DNA of 43,466 nucleotides from Nocardioides pelophilus (GCF_014180685.1 NZ_JACEHF010000017.1:1-43466), one strand, 5' to 3'. Counted from the first letter of the stretch, positions 1-12,115 are shown. Numbers and translations are program-made. The notes: generated from the letters alone by a model not told the origin.

Positions 1-2
1 GC

Positions 3-905
3 GGGGACGGGCGGGCCCGCGCCCGCTGGCGTCGCGAGACCGGTGGCTGGACCGAGTGGCACCGCCTGCCGCGACTCGTGCACGGACCGGACGCCGACTC
101 GGTCGAGGCTGCGGCCGCCACCCCGGCGACCGACCTGGTCTGGACGGGACCGAGCGACGCCGTCCAGGTCGAGGTGACCGGCGACCAGCGCGACCCGGTG
201 CTCGCGCTGCTGCTCCCGCGTCGGCGCGCGAAGGACGCGCTCGCCCGGCCGGCGACCCAGGCTCACGAGCCCGGTGCCCGGGAGGAGGGCGGGGTCCCGA
301 TGCCGGGCCTCTACTACCGCAGGGCGTGGAACCCCGACCCGCGGCTGCGCAACGGCCGGCCGGAGTACAACCGACGGATCCGGCAGGTGCACGTGCACCA
401 CACGGTCAACAGCAACGACTACGCCCGCGCCGACGTGCCCGGCCTGATCCGGGCGATGTACCGCTACCACACCCGCAACCTCGGCTGGTCCGACATCGGC
501 TACAACTTCCTCGTCGACCGGTTCGGCCGCCTGTGGGAGGGCCGGGCAGGCGGTCCGCGGCGTCCGGTGCGGGGTGCGCACACGCTCGGCTTCAACCACG
601 CCTCAGTCGGAGTCGCGGCGATCGGCAACTTCGAGGACGGCCGCGTGCCGAAGGCCGTCGTCCGCGCCCTGGTGCGGGTGGCCGCGTGGAAGCTCGACAT
701 GTACGGCGACCGCGACCCCCGCCGCACCGTGTGGATCAAGTCGTCGGGGAGCGACAAGTTCCGCTACGGGAAGCTCGTCGAGCTCCCCACCATCGACGGC
801 CACCGCGACACCAACGACACCGCGTGCCCCGGTGGCGACCTGTACGTCGCCCTGCCGCGGGTGCGTCGCCGTACCGCCCGGCGGATGAGGCAGTTTCGCC
901 GTTGA
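3..905 (+). CDS. Peptidoglycan-recognition / N-acetylmuramoyl-L-alanine amidase-type protein (5' end missing)
   Basis: The reading frame is open to the left edge, so the N-terminus lies outside the window; a GTG at 78 is possible but the upstream codons (W-R-R-E-T-G-G-W-T-E-W-H-R-L) already look like the beta-rich domain that precedes the catalytic domain in actinobacterial PGRP proteins. The C-terminal two thirds carries an Amidase_2/PGRP fold: HVHHT (first zinc histidine), GYNFLVDRFGRLWEGR, GAHTLGFNHASVG and DGHRDTNDTACPG (second histidine and the zinc-site cysteine). Such enzymes cut the amide bond between muramic acid and the stem peptide outside the cell. The family call is firm; catalytic activity is inferred from the visible ligands. 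The stop lies two bases before a minisatellite array. Confidence 0.85.
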   Translation, partial: GDGRARARWRRETGGWTEWHRLPRLVHGPDADSVEAAAATPATDLVWTGPSDAVQVEVTGDQRDPVLALLLPRRRAKDALARPATQAHEPGAREEGGVPMPGLYYRRAWNPDPRLRNGRPEYNRRIRQVHVHHTVNSNDYARADVPGLIRAMYRYHTRNLGWSDIGYNFLVDRFGRLWEGRAGGPRRPVRGAHTLGFNHASVGVAAIGNFEDGRVPKAVVRALVRVAAWKLDMYGDRDPRRTVWIKSSGSDKFRYGKLVELPTIDGHRDTNDTACPGGDLYVALPRVRRRTARRMRQFRR

Positions 906-906
906 G

Positions 907-1114
907 CCGGTGATTGAGGTGCGAGCGAAGCATGCTGCTGCCGGTGGTTGAGGTGCGAGCGAAGCATGCTGCTGCCGGTGGTTGAGGTGCGAGCGAAGCA
1001 TGCTGCTGCCGGTGGTTGAGGTGCGAGCGAAGCATGCTGCTGCCGGTGGTTGAGGTGCGAGCGAAGCATGCTGCTGCCGGTGGTTGAGGTGCGAGCGAAG
1101 CGAGCCTCGAAACC
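907..1114. repeat. 34-bp tandem repeat array ending in a complete palindromic repeat
   Basis: Five consecutive 34-bp units start at 907, 941, 975, 1009 and 1043. A sixth copy at 1077 diverges after GCGAGCGAAG and continues as GAGCCTCGAAACCACC. Each unit begins CCGGTGGTTGAGGTGCGAGC and ends AAGCATGCTGCTG; the only difference seen is an A for G at 913 in the first unit. The sixth copy is the complete dispersed element, with outer arms GGTGGTT and AACCACC. Near-identity of the units points to recent expansion. The array fills most of the space between the amidase-type gene and metG and ends about 5 bases before the metG -10 element. It is open in several frames but is not a gene. Confidence 0.95.
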
Positions 1115-1119
1115 ACCCC

Positions 1120-1125
1120 TAGGAT
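1120..1125 (+). promoter_or_regulatory. Probable -10 element of metG (leaderless)
   Basis: TAGGAT lies seven bases before the metG ATG, so transcription would begin at or next to the start codon. No ribosome-binding site is visible. The usual -35 position falls inside the repeat array. Confidence 0.55.
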
Positions 1126-1132
1126 TCGGCCC

Positions 1133-2926
1133 ATGAGTCGAGTCCTGTCCGCCGTCGCCTGGCCCTACGCCAACGGCCCCCGCCACATCGGCCACGTCGC
1201 CGGTTTCGGCGTGCCCTCCGACGTCTTCTCGCGCTACATGCGGATGGCCGGCCACGACGTGCTGATGGTCTCGGGCTCCGACGAGCACGGCACCCCGATG
1301 CTGATCGCTGCCGACGAGGAGGGGATCGCGCCGCAGCAGCTCGTCGACCGCAACCACCGGCTCATCGTCGAGGACTTCGTCGCCCTCGGGCTCAGCTACG
1401 ACCTCTACACGCGCACCACCACGCACAACCACGAGGCAGTGGTGCAGGAGATGTTCCTCGGCGTCCACAGGAACGGCTACTTCCTCGAGCAGACCACCTA
1501 CGGCGCGATCTCGCCGTCGACCGGCCGCACCCTGCCCGACCGCTACATCGAGGGCATCTGCCCGATCTGCGGCTACGACGGCGCCCGGGGCGACCAGTGC
1601 GACAACTGCGGCAACCAGCTCGACCCGCAGGACCTCAAGAACCCCCGGAGCCGGATCAACGGCGAGACTCCGGAGTTCGTCGAGACCCAGCACTTCTTCC
1701 TCGACCTGCCGGCGCTGGCCGACGCCCTCGGCGCGTGGCTCGACGAGCGCGAGGCGACCGGCCTGTGGCGGCCGAACGTCATCCGCTTCTCCAAGAACAT
1801 CCTCGAGGAGATCCGGCCGCGCGCGATGACCCGCGACATCGACTGGGGCATCACCATCCCGCTCGACGGCTGGCGCGACAACCCGACCAAGAAGCTCTAC
1901 GTCTGGTTCGACGCGGTCATCGGCTACCTCTCCGCGTCCATCGAGTGGGCCCGCCGCACCGGCGAGCCCGAGCGCTGGCGCGAGTGGTGGGGTGACCCGG
2001 AAGCGGTGTCGTACTACTTCATGGGCAAGGACAACATCACCTTCCACAGCCAGATCTGGCCCGCCGAGCTGCTGGCCTACTCCGGCAAGGGCGACAAGGG
2101 CGGCACCGCCGGCCCGTACGGCGAGCTGAACCTGCCCACCGAGGTCGTGAGCTCGGAGTTCCTCACCATGGAGGGCAGGAAGTTCTCGTCGTCCAAGAAG
2201 GTCGTCATCTACGTGCGCGACCTGCTCAGCCGCTACCAGCCCGATGCGTTCCGCTACTTCGTCGCCGCTGCCGGTCCGGAGAACCAGGACAGCGACTTCA
2301 CCTGGGCGGAGTTCGTCCGTCGTACCAACGACGAGCTGGTCGCCGGCTGGGGCAACCTGGTCAACCGCACGGCCACCCTGATCCACAAGAACTTCGGCGA
2401 GATCCCGGCGCCCGGCACCCTGACCGAGGCCGACGAGCAGGCGCTGGCTGCGGCTGAGTCAGCGTTCGCGACGGTCGGTGACCTGATCGGCCGCAACCGG
2501 ATGCGGCAGGCGATCGGCGAGGCGATGCGCGCGGTGGGCGAGGTCAACAAGTACGTCTCCGACCACGAGCCGTGGAAGCTGAAGGGCGAGGAGGAGCGGG
2601 AGCGGCTCGCGACCATCCTGCACGTCGCCGCCCAGTGCGTCGCCGACCTCAACCTGGTGCTGTCGCCGTTCCTCCCGTTCTCCGCCAACGACGTCGACCG
2701 GGCGCTCGGCGGCCCGGGCGCGGTCGCCCCGATGCCGCGGATCGAGGAGGCGGACGACCTCGACGGCGGTGCGCCGTACCCGATCATCACCGGTGACTAC
2801 AGCGGCTTCCCCGAGTGGCGACGCCACCGGATCGAGCCGGGCGTGCCGGTGGGCAAGCCGACGCCGGTCTTCACCAAGCTCGACCCCGCGATCGTCGACG
2901 AGGAGCTCGCCCGGCTCGAGGGCTGA
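1133..2926 (+). CDS. metG: Methionine--tRNA ligase
   Basis: This 597-residue class I aminoacyl-tRNA synthetase attaches methionine to its tRNA in the cytoplasm. The HIGH signature is at residues 18-21, a four-cysteine zinc knuckle is at C143, C146, C156 and C159, and the KMSKS-equivalent loop reads KFSSS at 350-354. Helical anticodon-binding sequence follows from about residue 400. There is no C-terminal tRNA-binding extension, so it is the short form. The start follows a TAGGAT -10 element with no Shine-Dalgarno sequence, suggesting a leaderless message. It converges on the regulator gene downstream with a 15-base gap and no obvious terminator. Confidence 0.97.
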   Translation: MSRVLSAVAWPYANGPRHIGHVAGFGVPSDVFSRYMRMAGHDVLMVSGSDEHGTPMLIAADEEGIAPQQLVDRNHRLIVEDFVALGLSYDLYTRTTTHNHEAVVQEMFLGVHRNGYFLEQTTYGAISPSTGRTLPDRYIEGICPICGYDGARGDQCDNCGNQLDPQDLKNPRSRINGETPEFVETQHFFLDLPALADALGAWLDEREATGLWRPNVIRFSKNILEEIRPRAMTRDIDWGITIPLDGWRDNPTKKLYVWFDAVIGYLSASIEWARRTGEPERWREWWGDPEAVSYYFMGKDNITFHSQIWPAELLAYSGKGDKGGTAGPYGELNLPTEVVSSEFLTMEGRKFSSSKKVVIYVRDLLSRYQPDAFRYFVAAAGPENQDSDFTWAEFVRRTNDELVAGWGNLVNRTATLIHKNFGEIPAPGTLTEADEQALAAAESAFATVGDLIGRNRMRQAIGEAMRAVGEVNKYVSDHEPWKLKGEEERERLATILHVAAQCVADLNLVLSPFLPFSANDVDRALGGPGAVAPMPRIEEADDLDGGAPYPIITGDYSGFPEWRRHRIEPGVPVGKPTPVFTKLDPAIVDEELARLEG

Positions 2927-2941
2927 CCGCCGCCGGGTGGG

Positions 2942-5041
2942 TCAGCCGATCGCGTCGAACGGCGTCGGCTCGACCTCGAGCTCGGCCATCCGCGCGGCGT
3001 AGGCGCGGTACGCCCGCCGGGCCTCGCCGTGGCGACGCGCCTGGGAGAGCACCCGGACCAGGTCGAGGTGGGTGGGCTCGTCGTACGGGTCCTCGGCGAT
3101 CACGGCCATCAGCCAGCCGACGGCCTGCTCGGTCTCGCCGGCCTCGACCAGCCGTCCGGTCAGCGTCCGCTTGACCTCGACCGCGAGCCGGAGCAGCTCG
3201 TCGTGGGTGTCCTCCGCCCAGCCCTCGGGTGTCTCGTCGGCCAGGAACGGCGCCGGGTGGAGGGACGCCGCCGCCTGCAGGAGGGGTACGGCGTCCGCCG
3301 ATCCCGCGCGTGCTGCGTCGAGCGCGGCCCGCGCGACCCGCTCGAACTCGACGATGTCGATGCTCACGGTGGCCGGATCGGGCCGGGCGTGGCTCCGGTC
3401 CGAGGCGAGGTAGCGGTCGGCGTCGTACCTGCGTTCCGGGTCGAGGACGGCCCGTGCTGTCGACAGCGCCACCGACAGCCGGCCCGAGGTGTCCTGCACG
3501 CCCGGCCACAGCAGCTCGGCCAGCGCGGCGCGGCTCATCGCCCGCCCCCGGCGGGCGGCCAGCACCTGGACCAGCTGCCGGCTCTTGCGGGAGGGCCACG
3601 CCGACGCGGGAACCGCGGTGCCGTTGACCGAGACGGCGAAGGTGCCGAACGTGCGGATCGCGACCTCGGGTGCGGTGGCCGCGCCGATCACGTGCAGCGG
3701 ACCCGCGATCCGGTCGGCGTCGGAGCGCACACCCAGGGCGTTGAGCGCCTGTCGGCCGGCCTCCTCGGCTCCGCGGTCGCCGGACAGCCGCGCGGTGACG
3801 ATCCGGTTGACCGCGCTCCGGATCGCGCTGCCGACCTCGTGCCACGCGTCGGCGGCCTCCGCGAGCTGGCCGAGCGCCGCATGGGCGTCGCCGGTGCTGG
3901 ACCAGCGGGTGAGCGCTCGCAGCTCGAGCGCGTCGGCGAGCTCGGCGAGCTGGTCGCGGCGGCCGGCCTCGGAGAGCGCGCGGTCCGCCCACATCTCGGC
4001 TGCCTCGAGGTCGCCCTGCCCGAGCGCGATCCAGCCGGCGGCGCGCAGCACGATCACGTCGCCGACGGTGTGCGGCTGGTCGAGCGCCCGCTTGGCGTAG
4101 GAGTGCGACGCCGGCGGGTCGTCGGCGACGACGGTCTCGGCGAGTCCTGCCAACGCCGGCCCGAGCACCTGCGCGTTGCCGGCGGCCTCGGCCCGTTCGA
4201 CGGCTTCGCGGTACTTCGCGTTCGCGCGGGTCGCGTTGCCCCGCACCCGGTGGGCGTCGGCCTCGAGCAGCAGGGCGAAGGCCAGCAGGTGGGCGGCGTC
4301 GGCCTGCCGGAACTGGTCGGTCGCGATCGCGATCTCGCCGACGGCCTCCTCCAGCCGACCGAGCCCCAGCAGCGCCTCGGCGCGGTTGACGCTGACCATC
4401 GCGCTGGCCAGACCGACGGCATGGTCCTCGCTCACCGCGACGGCGTGGTCGAGCTCGTCCAGCGCCTGCCGGAACCGCCCGGTCTCGACGTACCGGGAGC
4501 CGAGGTTGTTGCGCACCCGCACCACGGTGACCGCGTCGCCCGCCCGCTCCGCGTGCACCAGCGCCTTCTGGTAGGCGATCAGGTTGGCGGCCCGGTCGCC
4601 GGCGTGCGCCGACACCAGTCCGGTCGCCACCCAGGCCGCGCCGAGGGCGCCCTCGTCGCCGCACGCCTGCGCCGCCTCCATCGCCGCCTCGGCAAGTCGG
4701 CGGCCCTCCTCGGAGTTGCCCTGGGCCCACAGCACCGACGCGTGCCCGGCGAGGAACCGGGCCCGGTCGACGGGGTCGGGGTCGGGATCCGCGGCGGCGG
4801 CCTCGAAGTAGGTGAGCGCGGTCGAGTACTCGCCGCGGTAGTGGTGGGCGGTCCCGATCCGCCAACCGGCCGCCATCGGCAGCACGGAGCCACTCGCGAG
4901 GACCTCGCCCAGCAGCACGGCCGCCCGTTCCAGCAGGTCGCCTCGGGTGCCGCCGATCAGCTCGTCGCCGTAGGTGCGCGCCAACGCCTCAGCCGCGGCC
5001 GCCGGCGAAGCGGCGTCGCGGTCTGACAGCTCTGCGGACAC
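2942..5041 (-). CDS. TPR-repeat regulator with C-terminal winged helix and BTAD domain
   Basis: This 699-residue protein is largely helical, with TPR-like alanine/leucine-rich helix pairs from about residue 50 to 440. From about residue 459 (E-V-A-I-R-T-F-G-T-F) it has an OmpR/SARP-type winged helix (SRKSRQLVQVLAARRG, then LAELLWP), followed by a bacterial transcriptional activation domain ending near EARRAYRAYAARMAEL. In classical SARP regulators the DNA-binding and BTAD domains are N-terminal; here the order is reversed. No AAA/NB-ARC ATPase motif is visible. Its target is unknown: there is no biosynthetic cluster next to it. The start is GTG, with AGGA upstream on the minus strand. Confidence 0.8.
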   Translation of the reverse strand: MSAELSDRDAASPAAAAEALARTYGDELIGGTRGDLLERAAVLLGEVLASGSVLPMAAGWRIGTAHHYRGEYSTALTYFEAAAADPDPDPVDRARFLAGHASVLWAQGNSEEGRRLAEAAMEAAQACGDEGALGAAWVATGLVSAHAGDRAANLIAYQKALVHAERAGDAVTVVRVRNNLGSRYVETGRFRQALDELDHAVAVSEDHAVGLASAMVSVNRAEALLGLGRLEEAVGEIAIATDQFRQADAAHLLAFALLLEADAHRVRGNATRANAKYREAVERAEAAGNAQVLGPALAGLAETVVADDPPASHSYAKRALDQPHTVGDVIVLRAAGWIALGQGDLEAAEMWADRALSEAGRRDQLAELADALELRALTRWSSTGDAHAALGQLAEAADAWHEVGSAIRSAVNRIVTARLSGDRGAEEAGRQALNALGVRSDADRIAGPLHVIGAATAPEVAIRTFGTFAVSVNGTAVPASAWPSRKSRQLVQVLAARRGRAMSRAALAELLWPGVQDTSGRLSVALSTARAVLDPERRYDADRYLASDRSHARPDPATVSIDIVEFERVARAALDAARAGSADAVPLLQAAASLHPAPFLADETPEGWAEDTHDELLRLAVEVKRTLTGRLVEAGETEQAVGWLMAVIAEDPYDEPTHLDLVRVLSQARRHGEARRAYRAYAARMAELEVEPTPFDAIG

Positions 5042-5073
5042 GTGACCAGTCCGTCCTGAGAGGGGGCTTCGCC

Positions 5074-5079
5074 AAGGAG
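5074..5079 (+). promoter_or_regulatory. Ribosome-binding site that decides the GNAT start
   Basis: AAGGAG lies nine bases before the ATG at 5089. The in-frame ATG at 5155, which would fit the usual domain start, has no comparable site, so 5089 is preferred. Confidence 0.6.
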
Positions 5080-5088
5080 ACTAAACCG

Positions 5089-6057
5089 ATGGATACCGCC
5101 GTGTTTGCGGAATTCGGTTGCTCGTCGGAATCGGTGGGTGTGACGCTCACAGGCATGGCGAGCCAGTTCGAGGTCACGTTCGACGACGACCCCGCTCGGT
5201 TCCTCGAGCGGGCGGGTGCCTGGCTCGCGGCCGAGCCGGTCGTGTCCACCGTCGTTGCGACCATCGCCGAGCGGCTGGCACAGGCCGCCAGGACAGGTGC
5301 GCGCATCCTGGACGCGCCGTACTCCTGGTTCGCGGTGGTGACCGACGCCGCCGGGGAGATCGCCGGGGTCGCGATGCGCACCGCCCCGTTCGCGCCGTAC
5401 CCGCCCTACCTGCTGGCGATGCCCGACGGCGCCGCCGCGGCCCTCGCCGACGCGCTGGTCGACCGGGGCGAGGAGGTCGGCGGCGCCAACGGCGCGCTGC
5501 CGGCGACGGAGGCGTTCGCCGCGCGCATCGTCGACCGCTCGGGCGGGGACGTCGAGGTGCGCATGCACACCCGGCTGTTCGAGCTCGGGACGCTCGTCGA
5601 CCCGGCGCCGGCACGCGGTCGGCTCCGTCTCGCGTACGACGAGGAGGCCCCCCTCGCTCTCGACTGGTTCCACCGGTTCCACGTCGACGCCGACGAGCAG
5701 GCGGGCCACCACGGGCACGCCAGCCGCGCCGAGGGCACCACGATGGACGACGTCCGCGACCGGATCCGGAACGGCCGGATCTGGATGTGGGTCGACGACG
5801 GTGACACGCCCCGCCACCTGACCGGGGCCAACCCGCCGGCGTACGGCGTGTCCCGGATCGGACCGGTCTACACGCCCAAGGAGCACCGTGGCCGCGGCTA
5901 TGCGAGCGCCGCGGTGGCCGAGGTGTCGCGGCTGCTGCAGGCGGACGGCATCCGGGTCAGCCTGTTCACGGACCAGGCGAATCCCACGTCCAACCGGATC
6001 TATGTCGCGCTCGGCTTCGAGCCCGTGGTCGACATGGTGGAGCTGACGATCCAGTAG
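5089..6057 (+). CDS. GNAT family N-acetyltransferase
   Basis: The protein has 322 residues from the ATG at 5089, which has a good Shine-Dalgarno sequence; the ATG at 5155 is an alternative. The C-terminal half carries the acetyl-CoA binding motif, with PVYTPKEHRGRGYAS around residues 259-273 (RGRG at 267-270), followed by SLFTDQANPTSNRIYVALGF, the usual end of the fold. The N-terminal half is the degenerate first lobe often seen in two-lobed actinobacterial GNAT proteins. The acetyl acceptor cannot be read from the sequence. It is transcribed divergently from the regulator to its left. Confidence 0.85.
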   Translation: MDTAVFAEFGCSSESVGVTLTGMASQFEVTFDDDPARFLERAGAWLAAEPVVSTVVATIAERLAQAARTGARILDAPYSWFAVVTDAAGEIAGVAMRTAPFAPYPPYLLAMPDGAAAALADALVDRGEEVGGANGALPATEAFAARIVDRSGGDVEVRMHTRLFELGTLVDPAPARGRLRLAYDEEAPLALDWFHRFHVDADEQAGHHGHASRAEGTTMDDVRDRIRNGRIWMWVDDGDTPRHLTGANPPAYGVSRIGPVYTPKEHRGRGYASAAVAEVSRLLQADGIRVSLFTDQANPTSNRIYVALGFEPVVDMVELTIQ

Positions 6058-6091
6058 TCGGAGGTGGGCGGCCCTAGACTCAGCCCTCGCC

Positions 6092-7462
6092 ATGACCGAC
6101 ACCCCTGACGAGTCCGCCGCGCCCGCCCGCCTCGCCGAGACCTTCGCCGAGGCGGAAGACGCGCTGCTCAGCCGCTGGCCCGAGACCCGGCTCGAGCCGT
6201 CCCTCGACCGGATCCGCGCGTTCACCGAGCTGCTCGGCGACCCGCAGCGCACCTACCGCTCGATCCACCTCACCGGAACCAACGGCAAGACGTCCACCGC
6301 GCGCATGGTCGACACCCTGCTGCGGACCCTGGAGCTGCGGACCGGCCGGTTCACCAGTCCGCACGTGGAGCGGATGAGCGAGCGGATCAGCATCGACGGC
6401 GAGCCGCTCGACGACGAGGCGTTCGTGCGGGCGTTCAACGAGATCGCGGCGTACACGCACCTGGTCGACGCCAGCGAGCCCTACCCGCTCTCGTTCTTCG
6501 AGACCGTCGTCGGGATGGCGTACGCGGCCTTCGCCGACGCGCCCGTCGACGTCGCGGTCGTCGAGGTCGGCATGGGCGGGTCCTGGGACGCGACCAACGT
6601 GATCGACGCCGATGTCGCGGTCGTGACCCCGATCGCGGTCGACCACACGCAGTACCTCGGCACGACGGCGGCGGCGATCGCGCTCGAGAAGGCCGGGATC
6701 ATCAAGCCCGGTGCCACCGCCGTGCTCGCGCAGCAGACGCCCGAGGTCGCCGAGGTGCTGCTCGCCCGGGCGGCCGAGGTCGGCGCGACCGTCGTCCGTG
6801 AGGGTCTCGACTTCGGGGTCGTGGCCCGGGTGCCGGCGGTCGGCGGCCAGGCCGTCACCATCCGCGGCCTGCGCGGGGAGTACGACGAGCTCTTCCTCCC
6901 CCTCTACGGCGCCCACCAGGCGCAGAACGCCGCGACCGCGCTGGCGGCCGTCGAGGCGCTGATCGGCGGCGCCGAGCCGCTGTCCGACGACGTCGTCCGC
7001 CACGCCTTCGCGGAGATGACGTCGCCCGGCCGGCTCGAGGTCGTCCGCCGCAGCCCGACCATCGTGCTCGACGCCGCCCACAACCCGGCGGGCGCGGAGG
7101 CCACCGCTGCCGCGCTCGACGACTCCTTCCGGTTCGACCCGCTGATCGGGGTCGTCGGCGTGATGAGCGACAAGGACGCCGAGGGGCTGCTCGCCGCGTT
7201 CGAGCCGCACCTCGCCCACGTCGTGGTCACCCAGAACTCCACCGCCCGCGCGATGCCCGCCGACCAGCTCGCCGTGACCGCGGTCCAGGTCTTTGGCGAG
7301 GACCGGGTCACGGTGGTGCCGCGGCTCGCCGACGCGATCGACGAGGCGGCCGCCCGGGCCGAAGCCGGAGCGAACGACTCGCTCGCGTCCGGGGCGGTCC
7401 TGGTGACCGGGTCCGTGATCACGGTGGGCGAGGCGCGCACGCTGCTCGGCGGTCGCAAGTGA
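6092..7462 (+). CDS. folC: Bifunctional dihydrofolate synthase / folylpolyglutamate synthase
   Basis: This 456-residue Mur-ligase-type enzyme adds glutamate to dihydropteroate and extends folate polyglutamate tails using ATP. The P-loop GTNGKTS is at residues 62-68, followed by the family signatures SPHVERMSERI and VVEVGMGGSWDATNV, and by LDAAHNPAG in the C-terminal ligase domain. Length is normal. A TAGACT hexamer at 6075-6080 ends 11 bases before the ATG and may be its -10. The stop overlaps the start of the DUF4233 gene by four bases, so the two are translationally coupled. Confidence 0.96.
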   Translation: MTDTPDESAAPARLAETFAEAEDALLSRWPETRLEPSLDRIRAFTELLGDPQRTYRSIHLTGTNGKTSTARMVDTLLRTLELRTGRFTSPHVERMSERISIDGEPLDDEAFVRAFNEIAAYTHLVDASEPYPLSFFETVVGMAYAAFADAPVDVAVVEVGMGGSWDATNVIDADVAVVTPIAVDHTQYLGTTAAAIALEKAGIIKPGATAVLAQQTPEVAEVLLARAAEVGATVVREGLDFGVVARVPAVGGQAVTIRGLRGEYDELFLPLYGAHQAQNAATALAAVEALIGGAEPLSDDVVRHAFAEMTSPGRLEVVRRSPTIVLDAAHNPAGAEATAAALDDSFRFDPLIGVVGVMSDKDAEGLLAAFEPHLAHVVVTQNSTARAMPADQLAVTAVQVFGEDRVTVVPRLADAIDEAAARAEAGANDSLASGAVLVTGSVITVGEARTLLGGRK

Positions 7463-7860
7463 GGTCGCCCCGGCGCTCCCTGTGCGCGGCCGTGCTCGCG
7501 CTCGAGGCGATCACGGTCGGCCTGACCGTGCCGGTCATGATCACTCTCGCCGACGTCCCGCGGGGCACCGCACTGACCCTCGGCCTCGGCCTCGCGGTCG
7601 CCTGTCTCGTCGTCGCCGGGATGCTGCGCGCCGAGTGGGCCTACTGGCTCGGGCACGCGGTCCAGGTCGCGGCGGTCGCCCTCGGCTTCGTCGTGTCCCT
7701 CATGTTCGTGCTCGGCCCCCTCTTCGCGCTGCTCTGGGGCACCGCGTTCGGCCTCGGCCGCAAGATCGAGCGGGAGCGCGCGGAGGCGTACGCCGCGTTC
7801 GCGGCGGGCGAGGCTGCCGGTGAGCCGGATCGTGAGCCCGATCACGAATCGGAGTCCTAA
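7459..7860 (+). CDS. DUF4233 membrane protein
   Basis: This 133-residue protein has about four hydrophobic segments (residues 8-30, 38-55, 62-80 and 80-98) and a charged, glutamate-rich tail. Size, topology and position directly after folC fit DUF4233, a conserved actinobacterial family of unknown function. It starts with GTG in a GTGA overlap with the folC stop. Nothing points to an activity; the constant pairing with folC in actinobacteria suggests shared expression rather than a proven folate role. Confidence 0.85.
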   Translation: MRSPRRSLCAAVLALEAITVGLTVPVMITLADVPRGTALTLGLGLAVACLVVAGMLRAEWAYWLGHAVQVAAVALGFVVSLMFVLGPLFALLWGTAFGLGRKIERERAEAYAAFAAGEAAGEPDREPDHESES

Positions 7861-7871
7861 CCCGCGCTGGG

Positions 7872-7877
7872 TAGAGT
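7872..7877 (+). promoter_or_regulatory. Probable -10 element of secA (leaderless)
   Basis: TAGAGT ends seven bases before the secA GTG at 7885, and no ribosome-binding site lies between them. Confidence 0.55.
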
Positions 7878-7884
7878 TGCCGCC

Positions 7885-10815
<2,931 letters not shown>

Positions 10816-10819
10816 CGCT

Positions 10820-10910
10820 GACCCGGCTCGAACTCAGCCCACAACCACGCCGACCCGTCAGAAACTTTCTGACGGGGCGGCGGGATTTCGAGCGGAGTTT
10901 GTGCCGGGTC
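10820..10910. terminator. Bidirectional hairpin terminator within a longer inverted repeat
   Basis: CCCGTCAGAAA at 10854-10864 and TTTCTGACGGG at 10866-10876 form a perfect inverted repeat around a single C. The symmetry continues with gaps outward: GCC/GGC, AACTC/GAGTT, and GACCCGGC (10820-10827) against GCCGGGTC (10903-10910). It lies between the secA stop and the stop of the convergent SGNH hydrolase gene, so it probably ends both transcripts. The outer arms exceed what a terminator needs. Confidence 0.8.
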
Positions 10911-10912
10911 GG

Positions 10913-12115
10913 CTACTGGAGGGTCATCCGGGGCTCGCCGTTGAGCAGACCGGTGCCGCTGCGGGTGCAGGTGCCGCCGCGGGGGGTGCCGCCGTTGTAG
11001 GCCTGGCGGACGCAGGAGCGTACGGCGAGCTGACCCCAGTAGTTGGGATGGAACGACTCCTGGATGTAGTACGGGCTGCTCGAGCAGCAGGTCGAGACGG
11101 TGCGGATCTGGTTGACCCACTCGGTCCGGTCGACCGCGCCGGCCGACTGCCAGTTGGCGAGGCCGACCTCCTCGTAGAGCCCGACGCCCGACTCGCACAG
11201 CCGACGACCGTTGAGGGTGTTCGCGAGGTTGAGCACCTTGGCGTTGCCGATGCCGGCCTGCGTGATCGCACCGGTCACGGCGTTGTTGATGGTGGGGAGC
11301 GCGTAGCTGTTGGCCCAGTCGGCGTCGGCGTTCCAGAAGCCGCAGCCGCCGGTGCTCTGCCGCGTGTAGCCGCTCTGGCTGTAGCGGAATCCGGACCCGT
11401 TGGGGATCGGCGACGGGTAGGTCTGCACGAGCATCGTCCACTGCGAGTCGGCGTACCCGGCGTTGCGCATCGCGGTGCGCACGTTGACGAGCGCGTTGGC
11501 GATCCGGGTCTTCACCGTGCTGACGTTGCTGCTGGTGAAGTTGCTGGTCACGCTGCTGTCGTCCTTGCAGTAGTCGGGCCACCACGACGGCGAGGCGAGG
11601 AAGTTGGTGACGCACTGCTGGACGATGCTGGCGAAGTTGAAGTCGTTGCCGCCGATGCTGACGACGACCATCCGCACGTTGTGGGTCGCGGCGAACGTCT
11701 GCAGCGCCCGCGCCTGGCCGACGCCGGCGGTGCCGGAGTAGAAGTCGAGGCCCGGCTTGAAGTACTCGCCCGTCGCGGTCGCGGTCTTGGCGCCCGAGCA
11801 GGCGAGGTTGAGACTGTTCACACCCCCGCCGACGTGGATCTCCGCGCTCTTGCTGCGGTGGCAGCGGTTGATCGCCTCACCGGTGCCCGAGGCGTTGTCC
11901 CAGTACGCCGACGCGCCGAGCGCGTCCGCGCGAGAGCTGCTGGAGTTGGAGGATCCCGCCCAGCGTCCGGCTTCGCCGGAGATGTAGGAGTCGCCGACCG
12001 ACACCACCCAGGGCGTGCCGGACCCGGGTCCGTCGGCGTGGGCCGACGGTGCGGGGAGGGGGGCGAGCAAGGTGGCTGCGACGACCGCCAGGGCGGCCAC
12101 GAGCGTGCGGAACAT
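10913..12115 (-). CDS. Secreted SGNH/GDSL-type hydrolase (lipase/esterase-like)
   Basis: The start is the ATG at 12115, preceded by TCTCCTC at 12122-12128 (GAGGAGA on the coding strand), not the longer open frame upstream. Residues 1-28 form a signal peptide ending A-H-A. Mature sequence opens with VVSVGDSYISGE, giving Ser43 as the nucleophile (block I); SIGGNDFNFA is block III, and SFHPNYWGQ supplies the catalytic histidine. Several cysteines suggest disulfides in the exported protein. The 400-residue length and cysteine pattern resemble secreted actinobacterial SGNH hydrolases; the substrate (lipid, ester or acetylated glycan) is unknown. A CRP-like palindrome lies upstream. Confidence 0.88.
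   Translation of the reverse strand: MFRTLVAALAVVAATLLAPLPAPSAHADGPGSGTPWVVSVGDSYISGEAGRWAGSSNSSSSRADALGASAYWDNASGTGEAINRCHRSKSAEIHVGGGVNSLNLACSGAKTATATGEYFKPGLDFYSGTAGVGQARALQTFAATHNVRMVVVSIGGNDFNFASIVQQCVTNFLASPSWWPDYCKDDSSVTSNFTSSNVSTVKTRIANALVNVRTAMRNAGYADSQWTMLVQTYPSPIPNGSGFRYSQSGYTRQSTGGCGFWNADADWANSYALPTINNAVTGAITQAGIGNAKVLNLANTLNGRRLCESGVGLYEEVGLANWQSAGAVDRTEWVNQIRTVSTCCSSSPYYIQESFHPNYWGQLAVRSCVRQAYNGGTPRGGTCTRSGTGLLNGEPRMTLQ

Noticed and set aside
907..1114. The repeats as a CRISPR array
   Set aside because: Units are contiguous and nearly identical with no unique spacers, and there are no cas genes in the window.
3029..5026. A long plus-strand open frame across the TPR-BTAD gene
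   Set aside because: The minus-strand product has recognisable domains; the plus-strand product is a G/R/H/V-rich antisense shadow.
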